This document shows, piece by piece, positions 1 through 5,133 of a stretch of 9,054 nucleotides of DNA. The translations under genes were made by a program, and so were the position numbers. Source of the stretch: Odoribacteraceae bacterium (GTDB taxonomy: Bacteria > Bacteroidota > Bacteroidia > Bacteroidales > Marinifilaceae); contig JAIRXZ010000166.1 in the NCBI GenBank assembly GCA_031267995.1, forward strand, positions 1 to 9,054, in the 5' to 3' direction. The notes beneath the pieces are model-generated. The model was not told the origin of the DNA. It searched no databases and worked only from the letters and a program-made list of their open reading frames with translations. How positions within the stretch are numbered: the stretch's first letter is position 1; the number at the start of each line of letters is the position of its first letter.

Positions 1-1387
1 AAAAGATGATGTCGCCCGCGCGCTTGTGGTAGAAAGAGTTCTGTACCAGGTGGCTGGCGCCGCCGGGCGAACCGGAACGGGTGAGGGCGTGGGCTGTCAT
101 CACCTTGCTGATGCCCTCGAAATCAATCATCATGCCGGCGGCGCGCTCCTGCATCTCTTGCGCGTTCAGTCCTTTCTCGTCGATCAGGTCGCGATTGAGA
201 TAAACCTGCACTTGATCGTAGTCGACGACCCAGTCGCCGGGGCCGTAGAGCAGGCCGAGGTAGGATTTCAGTAACGCCACGGCGCGGGAGATGGCGAAGT
301 ACTGGCTGCTGACTTTCAGGCGTTCCATCTCCGGCGGGAGCAGCTCCCTCGCCTCGGCAAAGGTGAGAAAAGCGGTGTAGTTTTCCTTCCCGACGGCCTC
401 GTCCAGGTGGGTGAAGAGGGCGTTTAGATCCCTGTCCAGGCGGAGGACGACGTCCTTTTCCTCCTCCGAGTCGAGGGCGAAGTCGCGATGCATGTAATCC
501 AGGCAGGAGAAGTTGAGCGCCAGGAGGTCGGGGGCGTCGTCCTTGCCGAGTTGCTCCTCGGTGATCAACGCCTCGGCGAGGCTGCATACCAGCGTGTTGG
601 CGTGTGGCGTTGCCTTCAGCACGCGGTAGGTGTTGTACTCCCGCTTGGCGCGGGCGACGTCGTAATAGAAGTTGCCGGGGGCGCTGGAGCGGTTGAAGCG
701 GGCGATGGTGGAGGCGTTCTCGCGCGACAGCGGCAGCCATCCCTTGTGGACGAACATATCGCTGTCAATGATGTAGTTGAAGCGCGAGAGCCAGGTGGGG
801 ATTCGCTCGCCGTAGAAGGTGGAGGATACCCACTCGCCGGTTTCCTCGCTGTACCAGATGGCGAGGTCGGCACTGTTGCCGCCACTGAGGACGGCCTCCT
901 CGCCGTTCATGGCGATGCTGAATACTTTTGATGCGGCGTTGCTCATTTTCAGGGCGCTGCCGAGGGATAGCGCTTGCAGGAAGCGGGGGGAGAGGCTTTG
1001 GATGTCCGTGGCGCCACCGCTCCCGATTTCGAGGTGCGCGGGGGAGAAGACGGAGGATTGCCGGGTTTTGCGCAGGCGGTCGTACCAGGCGTGGGCGATG
1101 ATGCCGTGGTCGGCGGGGAGCATGCCCGTGTAGATGCTGGCATGGTCGACGCCCGTTTGGGAGTAGAAGTAGTTGTAATCCAGCATCCAGGCGTTGCCGG
1201 CTGTTGCTCGCGGGAGGCCGCCGGGGGTCAGTTCGTTGGCGTACCATTCCAGCCATTCGGGGTGGAAATGGCTGATGACGATGCCCACGACGAGCTTGGG
1301 ACGGTCGCCGGCCGACGCGGGAAACAGGAAGGCGATGGCGCAGAGGGAGATGATAATTCTTTTCACGGCTTTTTTGTGTTTGTTCAT
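1..1387 (-). CDS. PafA-like alkaline phosphatase superfamily protein, probable pseudoenzyme (3' end beyond window)
   Basis: The visible 462 codons encode an exported protein. It has a basic N-terminus, a hydrophobic stretch at residues 11-23 and a likely signal peptidase I site after the ASA at 24-26. The rest aligns by eye along its length with PafA-type phosphatases: RPKLVVGIV (29-37), DHASIYTGMLP (81-91), HGI (94-96), PDLLALNFS (286-294), LRLDRDL (315-321) and VQNSFYHKRAGD near the left edge. Family enzymes are about 540 residues, so roughly 80 should lie outside the window. The nucleophile threonine (T78) and one zinc aspartate (D297) are kept. The other expected residues are changed: the first zinc Asp is S39, the active-site Asn is H99, the Lys and Arg of the KxR motif are N161 and E163, the DxxxH histidine is R301, and the Asp-His pair is A344-E345. 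The fold assignment is strong. I infer no normal phosphatase activity; binding or a scaffold role is possible. The ATG at 1387 is chosen because it gives a clean signal peptide. Confidence 0.85.
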   Translation of the reverse strand, partial: MNKHKKAVKRIIISLCAIAFLFPASAGDRPKLVVGIVISHFHPEWLEWYANELTPGGLPRATAGNAWMLDYNYFYSQTGVDHASIYTGMLPADHGIIAHAWYDRLRKTRQSSVFSPAHLEIGSGGATDIQSLSPRFLQALSLGSALKMSNAASKVFSIAMNGEEAVLSGGNSADLAIWYSEETGEWVSSTFYGERIPTWLSRFNYIIDSDMFVHKGWLPLSRENASTIARFNRSSAPGNFYYDVARAKREYNTYRVLKATPHANTLVCSLAEALITEEQLGKDDAPDLLALNFSCLDYMHRDFALDSEEEKDVVLRLDRDLNALFTHLDEAVGKENYTAFLTFAEARELLPPEMERLKVSSQYFAISRAVALLKSYLGLLYGPGDWVVDYDQVQVYLNRDLIDEKGLNAQEMQERAAGMMIDFEGISKVMTAHALTRSGSPGGASHLVQNSFYHKRAGDIIF

Positions 1388-1415
1388 GGGAGCAAGGCGT
1401 GGCCTTTTTCCCCCG

Positions 1416-1446
1416 CGAATGTAGCGAGAATATGTTCACGCGCAAG
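1416..1446 (-). promoter_or_regulatory. Candidate Bacteroidota-type promoter for the PafA-like gene
   Basis: Read on the minus strand, CTTG (1446-1443) is followed by 19 bases and then TACATTCG (1423-1416). TACATTCG matches the Bacteroidota -7 consensus TAnnTTTG at all but one position, and the spacing suits a TTTG-like -33 element. Transcription would start near 1409, giving a leader of about 20 bases before the ATG at 1387. This is a consensus match only. Confidence 0.4.
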
Positions 1447-1447
1447 C

Positions 1448-1485
1448 GGGGGAGGGGGGATGGGGCGTCCGGGAGGGGGCGCGGG
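1448..1485 (+). other. G-run cluster, potential G-quadruplex
   Basis: Six runs of three or more G (1448-1452, 1454-1459, 1462-1465, 1471-1473, 1475-1479, 1483-1485) are separated by loops of 1 to 5 bases. This satisfies the usual G3+N1-7 quadruplex pattern on the plus strand. The cluster abuts the upstream side of the candidate -33 element of the minus-strand promoter. Whether it folds in the cell cannot be judged from sequence. Confidence 0.5.
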
Positions 1486-1648
1486 CGAGGAGTTGTGGAT
1501 GTTTGGCCGCGGTCTCTCGTGCGCGCGCGCGTTCCTTACTATTGTCGGGCGTCACCATGCGCTTGCCGGGCGTTGTCACTCGCCAGGGCGCTGCCGGCGG
1601 GCGTTGGCGGGTCTTTCTCAAAAAAGATTTTGTCTATCGCGGGGCAGC

Positions 1649-1679
1649 TTTCCATATCTTAATTTGTTTCGTATATTTA
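1649..1679 (+). promoter_or_regulatory. Candidate promoter for the TetR-like/Lrp unit
   Basis: TATATTTA (1672-1679) matches TAnnTTTG except for the last base. TTTC (1649-1652) lies 19 bases upstream as a weak -33 element. Transcription would begin near 1686, about 20 bases before the ATG at 1708. A competing reading uses TTTG (1629-1632), a 22-base spacer and TATCTTAA (1655-1662). An AAGGA at 1695-1699 may serve as a weak ribosome binding site. The AT-rich stretch is clearly promoter-like against its GC-rich surroundings, but the exact box is uncertain. Confidence 0.4.
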
Positions 1680-1689
1680 CGCCACGAAA
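1667..1689. promoter_or_regulatory. Inverted repeat TTTCGT-N11-ACGAAA, possible operator
   Basis: TTTCGT at 1667-1672 and ACGAAA at 1684-1689 form a perfect 6-bp inverted repeat with an 11-base spacer that contains most of the candidate -7 box. It sits just upstream of a TetR-family gene. TetR-type repressors commonly bind a palindrome over their own promoter, so autoregulation is a reasonable inference. The arms are short enough to arise by chance. Confidence 0.3.
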
Positions 1690-1707
1690 TTTTTAAGGAA
1701 CTTTTGT

Positions 1708-2337
1708 ATGAATGACACGAAATGTGAGTTAATAGAGCGGCTGAGAGACTACGTGCATCGTTACGGGCTTACATTGTCGGAGGAGAAGTTGCGATCTGTC
1801 GGGACGTCGCTCGCCGAGGTTCGACAGTACTTCCCCGACGGCGCGGAGGAGGATCTGGTGGCCGCCATCCTGGAGCGGGAGCGGGTGTGTTTCGAGGAGA
1901 TTTTTGACGAGTACAACTTCGACGGTTGGAACGCGATCGATATCATGCTGCTGGTGGGGGACGAGATTAACAAGCGGTTCTTCTACCTGTCGCCGTCGGT
2001 AACGTTCAAGCTGGCAAATCCTTACCCTGAACTGTACCGTCGGCACTTGTCGGCGCGGTCGGAGTTTATCTTCCAGAAAATCAAGATCAATATCGAGAAG
2101 GGGATGAGGCAGGGGATGTACAAGAATGATGTCTCCAGCGAGATGGTTGCCCGGATGTATATCGCCAAGCTGAACGATATGCATAACAACGAGATATACC
2201 CGCCCGAAGGGTTCGAGTTTGCTACCATCTTTAACAGCATGATCGACGGCGTGATCCGGACGATTACCAACGGGGAGGGATGGGATTATTACAAGCAACG
2301 CAAGCAATTCTACTCCGTGCTGAATTTTAACCGATAA
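1708..2337 (+). CDS. Divergent TetR/AcrR-family-like transcriptional regulator
   Basis: This 209-residue, mostly helical protein has the size and plan of a TetR-family regulator. An N-terminal segment (about 6-50) reads like the family's helix-turn-helix: RLRDYVHRYGLTL, then VGTSLAEVRQYFPDG and EEDLV, recalling the usual recognition helix, YF and DKE-x-LV pattern. Residues 55-209 would be the helical ligand-binding and dimer domain. The DNA-binding part is atypical. The stretch from the glycine at 20 to the YF at 41-42 is about two residues shorter than usual, and the common MDDIA and GISKxTLY words are absent. DNA binding is therefore likely but not assured. The gene starts an apparent two-gene unit; the Lrp-family gene begins 20 bp after its stop. 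The ATG at 1708 follows an AT-rich promoter-like stretch. Ligand and targets are unknown. Confidence 0.65.
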   Translation: MNDTKCELIERLRDYVHRYGLTLSEEKLRSVGTSLAEVRQYFPDGAEEDLVAAILERERVCFEEIFDEYNFDGWNAIDIMLLVGDEINKRFFYLSPSVTFKLANPYPELYRRHLSARSEFIFQKIKINIEKGMRQGMYKNDVSSEMVARMYIAKLNDMHNNEIYPPEGFEFATIFNSMIDGVIRTITNGEGWDYYKQRKQFYSVLNFNR

Positions 2338-2357
2338 CCTTTCATAATGCTAATATC

Positions 2358-2834
2358 ATGAACGTGAACAAGTATCAAATCGACGACGTCGACCGGAAGA
2401 TTTTAACGCGCCTGGTGGGTAACGCGCGGATCCCGTTCCTGGAGATTGCCCGCGAGTGCGGCATCTCGGGCGCGGCTATCCACCAGCGGGTGAAGAAGAT
2501 GGAGGACACCGGGATCATCGAGGGCTCGCGGTTTATCGTGAAGCCTGAGGCGCTGGGGCTGGGCGTCTGCGCTTTCGTGGGGGTGACGCTTGATCATGCC
2601 CACGCCTACAAGACGGTGGTGAAGGAGATAGAGACCGTGCCCGAAGTGCTTGAGTGCCATTTTATCACGGGGGCATACACGTTCCTGATCAAGCTCCGCT
2701 GTACCGATCACGACCATTTGATGGATATCCTGATTAACACGTTCCAAAATATTCCCGGCATTGCCAAGACGGAGACTTTTATCTCGCTGGATCAGTTGAT
2801 TGACAAGCAGATTAGCATGTACGGGAAGGAGTAA
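2358..2834 (+). CDS. Lrp/AsnC-family transcriptional regulator
   Basis: At 158 residues this is a full-length Lrp/AsnC protein. The N-terminal winged helix-turn-helix spans about 9-60, with DDVDRKILTRLVGNARIPF, then EIARECGISGAAIHQRVKKMEDTGII. That is the family pattern of DxxDxxIL, the helix-turn-helix and the GxI wing. The RAM (ligand-binding and oligomerisation) domain covers about 70-150, with a GAYTFLIKL strand near 105-113 and the TxTFISL strand near 138-144. Such proteins form dimers to octamers and often sense amino acids; which one cannot be told here. The gene follows the TetR-like gene by 20 bp and probably shares its transcript. Its last 23 bp overlap the 3' end of the opposing lipid kinase gene, leaving no room for an intergenic terminator. 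The ATG at 2358 gives the standard N-terminus. Confidence 0.92.
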   Translation: MNVNKYQIDDVDRKILTRLVGNARIPFLEIARECGISGAAIHQRVKKMEDTGIIEGSRFIVKPEALGLGVCAFVGVTLDHAHAYKTVVKEIETVPEVLECHFITGAYTFLIKLRCTDHDHLMDILINTFQNIPGIAKTETFISLDQLIDKQISMYGKE

Positions 2835-3705
2835 CGGGGAGCGCAACGCGCAGCCCGGCGGCGATGACGCGCGCGTGCACGGGAGAGGTGAAGAAGCAGG
2901 GGTCGCCGTCGACGTGTCCCTCCGGGGCGGCGTCAAGAATGGTGACCTCGCGGCAGGGCACCCGGTGGAAGTGGGGGAGTTTTTCGACGCGGCGGGTGGC
3001 TACGCGGAGGAGATAAAGGGGGATCTCGACCAGCCGCGGGCGACGTAAGACGCAGAGATCCAGCAGCCCGTCGCGAGTGGAAGCGCCGGGGGCGATGACG
3101 AAGTTGTAGCCGTACTGCGAGCCGTTGGCGAGGCTGACGATGAAGCCGCGCTCGCTCCACGTCTCCTCCCCGACGCGGAAGGTGTATTCCCGCTCCTTGT
3201 AACAAAACCACAGGCGCACGGCCGCGCGGACGTAGGCGAACAGTCCGCGCGAACCACCACCGGCAAAGAGGTGCGCGGTGGCGGCGTCGAACCCCAGACC
3301 GCTGACGTTGAGGGAGCTGTGGCCGTTGATCTCTATGATGTCCATCCATTCGGGGGTGCCGTCCAGCAGTTGCGTCAGCGCGCTGTCCACCCGCGTGGAG
3401 TAGCCCAGGTGCCGGGCGAGGCCGTTGCCGCTGCCGAGGGGGATGATTCCCATGATGATACCCGTCCCGCGAAGGGCGCTTCCCACCTCGTTGACCGTCC
3501 CGTCGCCCCCCACGGCCACGACGTGCGTGAAGCCCTCGGCGGCAGCCTGTTCCGCCAACTCGCGGGCATGCCCGGCGTGCTTCGTGAAGCGGACAACGCT
3601 GTGGATGCCGGCGTAACGCGGGTGGCGCGACAGTCGGCGAGGCAACCCCTTCCCGGCGCCGTGGCCGGAGATGGGGTTGACGATAAATAGGAAATCGCGC
3701 GCCAT
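2812..3705 (-). CDS. Diacylglycerol kinase-family lipid kinase (YegS/DgkB-like)
   Basis: This 297-residue protein has the hallmarks of the DAGK catalytic family, which phosphorylates diacylglycerol or related lipids with ATP at the inner membrane face. Seen in order: FIVNPISGHG (7-16), the nucleotide-binding GGDGTVNEV (66-74), GSGNGLARHLG (91-101), SGLGFDA (135-141), APGASTRDGLLDL (205-217) and HVDGDP (264-269). In DgkB-like enzymes the last motif is usually DGE and supplies the general base; here it is DGD, a conservative change. No membrane segment is evident. The lipid substrate is unknown; sphingoid lipids are also possible in Bacteroidota. I prefer the ATG at 3705 over a TTG at 3708, because it shares its A with the ugd TGA, a translational-coupling arrangement. 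The 3' end overlaps the Lrp-family gene tail to tail by 23 bp. Base composition changes within the gene. Confidence 0.88.
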   Translation of the reverse strand: MARDFLFIVNPISGHGAGKGLPRRLSRHPRYAGIHSVVRFTKHAGHARELAEQAAAEGFTHVVAVGGDGTVNEVGSALRGTGIIMGIIPLGSGNGLARHLGYSTRVDSALTQLLDGTPEWMDIIEINGHSSLNVSGLGFDAATAHLFAGGGSRGLFAYVRAAVRLWFCYKEREYTFRVGEETWSERGFIVSLANGSQYGYNFVIAPGASTRDGLLDLCVLRRPRLVEIPLYLLRVATRRVEKLPHFHRVPCREVTILDAAPEGHVDGDPCFFTSPVHARVIAAGLRVALPVTPSRTC

Positions 3706-5024
3706 CAATTTCCCCTCCCGATGCTGTAGTACGTGTAGCCGAACTCACTCATTTGCCTGGGGTCGTAGATATTGCGACCGTCGAAGATGATTTTTTGTTT
3801 CAATGCCTTTTCTATAAAGGTGAACTTGGGCACTTTGAACTCCGCCCACTCGGTGATCACCACCAGGGCGTCCGCCTCCCGGAGGGCGTCGTACATGCCT
3901 GACGCGTACTCGATAACATTGCCCAGCCGCCGGCGCGCCTCGTCCATGGCCACGGGGTCAAACGCCCGCACGGAGGCGCCGGCGGCCAGGAGCTGCTCGA
4001 TCAGCACCAGCGAGGGTGCCTCCCGCATGTCGTCGGTGCCCGGTTTAAAGGACAAGCCCCAGAGGGCGAAGCGTCTGCCGGCGAGGCTCTTCCCGAAATG
4101 TCGCGTGATCTTGCGGAACAGCGTCCCTTTTTGCCGCTCGTTCACCCGCTCCACGGCCTTGAGCAGGTCAAGCTCGTGATGAAAATCGTCGCCGGTTTTG
4201 ATCAACGCCTTGACATCCTTCGGAAAACAGGAGCCGCCGTAGCCGCAGCCGGCGTTGAGGAACTTGCCACCGATGCGGCTGTCGCTGCCGATGCCGCGCT
4301 TGACCGACTCCACGTCGGCGCCCACGATCTCGCACAAGTTGGCAATGTCGTTGATGAAAGAGATGCGGGTGGCCAGCATGGAATTGGCCGCGTACTTGGT
4401 CATTTCGGCAGAGAGAATATCCATGTATAAAATCGGTACGTTGCTCAGCGACAGGGCGTGATACAGGCGCTCCATCACGCGCCGCGCCCGATCGCTCTCC
4501 ACGCCCACCACCACCCGGTCGGGGGCAAGAAAGTCGCTGACGGCATCGCCCTCCTTTAGGAACTCCGGGTTAGACGCCACGTCGAAGGGAATCGCAGCGC
4601 CCCTCGCCTCCAGCGCCTTGGCGATGGCGGCTTTCACCCTGAGATTCGTTCCCACCGGCACGGTAGATTTTGTAACCACCACGGCGTAATCGCTTAACCA
4701 CTCGCCAATTTCCTTGGCCACCCCCAGCACGTAGCGCAGATCGGCGCTCCCGTCCTCGTCCGGTGGGGTGCCCACGGCGATGAAAACAGCATCCACCTTC
4801 CACATCGCCTCCTGCAACGAGAGGGTGAAAAAGAGGCGGCCGTCGGCCTGATTCCGGGCGACAATCTCCGCCAGCCCCGGCTCGTGGATGGGCATCCTGC
4901 CCGCGTTCAACATCTCTATCTTCCTGCTGTCCACGTCCACGCACGTGACCGTGATCCCCATCTCGGCCAGGCAAGCGCCGGAAACCAACCCCACGTATCC
5001 TGTACCTATAACTGCTATTTTCAT
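3705..5024 (-). CDS. ugd: UDP-glucose 6-dehydrogenase
   Basis: This 439-residue cytosolic enzyme should oxidise UDP-glucose to UDP-glucuronate with two NAD+, feeding acidic capsule, exopolysaccharide or LPS sugars. The NAD-binding Rossmann motif GTGYVG is at 7-12, with the acidic D30/D32 at the end of the second strand. Next come AVGTPPDEDGS (83-93), KSTVPVGT (119-126) and NPEFLKEG (152-159) with the catalytic Glu. AEMTKYAANS (206-215) carries the conserved Lys210 and Asn214. GCGYGGSCFPKD (259-270) carries the nucleophilic Cys266. The C-terminal domain has WGLSFKPGTDDMREAPS with its usual Arg. All key residues are present and the length is typical. A UDP-N-acetylmannosamine dehydrogenase is less likely given these motifs. 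The gene is first in a two-gene minus-strand unit with the lipid kinase, and a TATTTTTG box lies upstream. There is no clear Shine-Dalgarno before the ATG at 5024. Confidence 0.96.
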   Translation of the reverse strand: MKIAVIGTGYVGLVSGACLAEMGITVTCVDVDSRKIEMLNAGRMPIHEPGLAEIVARNQADGRLFFTLSLQEAMWKVDAVFIAVGTPPDEDGSADLRYVLGVAKEIGEWLSDYAVVVTKSTVPVGTNLRVKAAIAKALEARGAAIPFDVASNPEFLKEGDAVSDFLAPDRVVVGVESDRARRVMERLYHALSLSNVPILYMDILSAEMTKYAANSMLATRISFINDIANLCEIVGADVESVKRGIGSDSRIGGKFLNAGCGYGGSCFPKDVKALIKTGDDFHHELDLLKAVERVNERQKGTLFRKITRHFGKSLAGRRFALWGLSFKPGTDDMREAPSLVLIEQLLAAGASVRAFDPVAMDEARRRLGNVIEYASGMYDALREADALVVITEWAEFKVPKFTFIEKALKQKIIFDGRNIYDPRQMSEFGYTYYSIGRGN

Positions 5025-5050
5025 CGGGAAAGTGTTAATGATTAGATCGG

Positions 5051-5058
5051 CAAAAATA
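5051..5058 (-). promoter_or_regulatory. -7 box TATTTTTG of the ugd promoter
   Basis: CAAAAATA on the plus strand reads TATTTTTG on the minus strand, a perfect match to the Bacteroidota -7 consensus TAnnTTTG. It lies 26 bp upstream of the ugd ATG, so the leader would be about 20 bases. A TTG 16 bases upstream (5077-5075) is a possible but short-spaced -33 element. Confidence 0.5.
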
Positions 5059-5092
5059 GAACAAATAGTGCTGGCAACCTTATTTAAATTGC

Positions 5093-5100
5093 TATTTTTG
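5093..5100 (+). promoter_or_regulatory. -7 box TATTTTTG of the alpha-2-macroglobulin gene promoter
   Basis: TATTTTTG is a perfect TAnnTTTG match 33 bp upstream of the ATG at 5134. The sequence about 20 bases further upstream (TGCTGG, 5069-5074) is only a weak -33 element. A second, poorer box TGTATTTA follows at 5107-5114. The box mirrors the one used by ugd: CAAAAATAG (5051-5059) and CTATTTTTG (5092-5100) form a 9-bp perfect inverted repeat. Confidence 0.5.
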
Positions 5101-5133
5101 TAGCCGTGTATTTACCCTAAACTCAATGTAATT

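Larger units (their letters stand above)
1388..1707. other. Divergent intergenic region between the PafA-like gene and the TetR-like gene
   Basis: This 320-bp stretch separates two genes that point away from each other. It holds a candidate minus-strand promoter (1416-1446), a dense run of G tracts (1448-1485), an alternating purine-pyrimidine tract of 15 bases (1518-1532), and candidate plus-strand promoter and operator sequences (1649-1689). Between about 1535 and 1625 the sequence is GC-rich, with several GGGCGT copies and weak hairpin potential, but I see no recognisable RNA gene there. The open frames running through it have no family resemblance and no conserved start context, so I treat the region as non-coding. 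Confidence 0.7.

Noticed and set aside
123..740. Arg- and Pro-rich minus-strand frame within the PafA-like gene
   Set aside because: It is out of frame with the continuous PafA-like reading, which runs uninterrupted from 1387 to the window edge.
1518..1532. Alternating CG/TG tract that could form Z-DNA
   Set aside because: Fifteen bases in a GC-rich intergenic region is close to expectation, and no linked signal supports a function.
1535..1620. Repeated GGGCGT words and weak hairpins, considered as a terminator or small RNA
   Set aside because: No gene ends here on either strand, the stems are only about 5 bp, and no known RNA family is recognisable.
1399..1715. Small plus-strand open frames in the intergenic region
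   Set aside because: They are Arg-rich with no known features, and one runs into the TetR-like gene in another frame. Promoter-like signals explain the region better.
2338..2362. A dif-like sequence (TTTCATAATG ... ATCATGAA) near the skew reversal
   Set aside because: The left part resembles a XerC arm, but the central spacer would be 8 instead of 6 bases and the right arm fits XerD poorly. It also contains the Lrp-family start codon, so chance is more likely.
2933..3748. A 271-codon alternative minus-strand frame over the lipid kinase
   Set aside because: The overlapping frame carries all DAGK motifs; this one is an Arg/Pro-rich out-of-frame translation.
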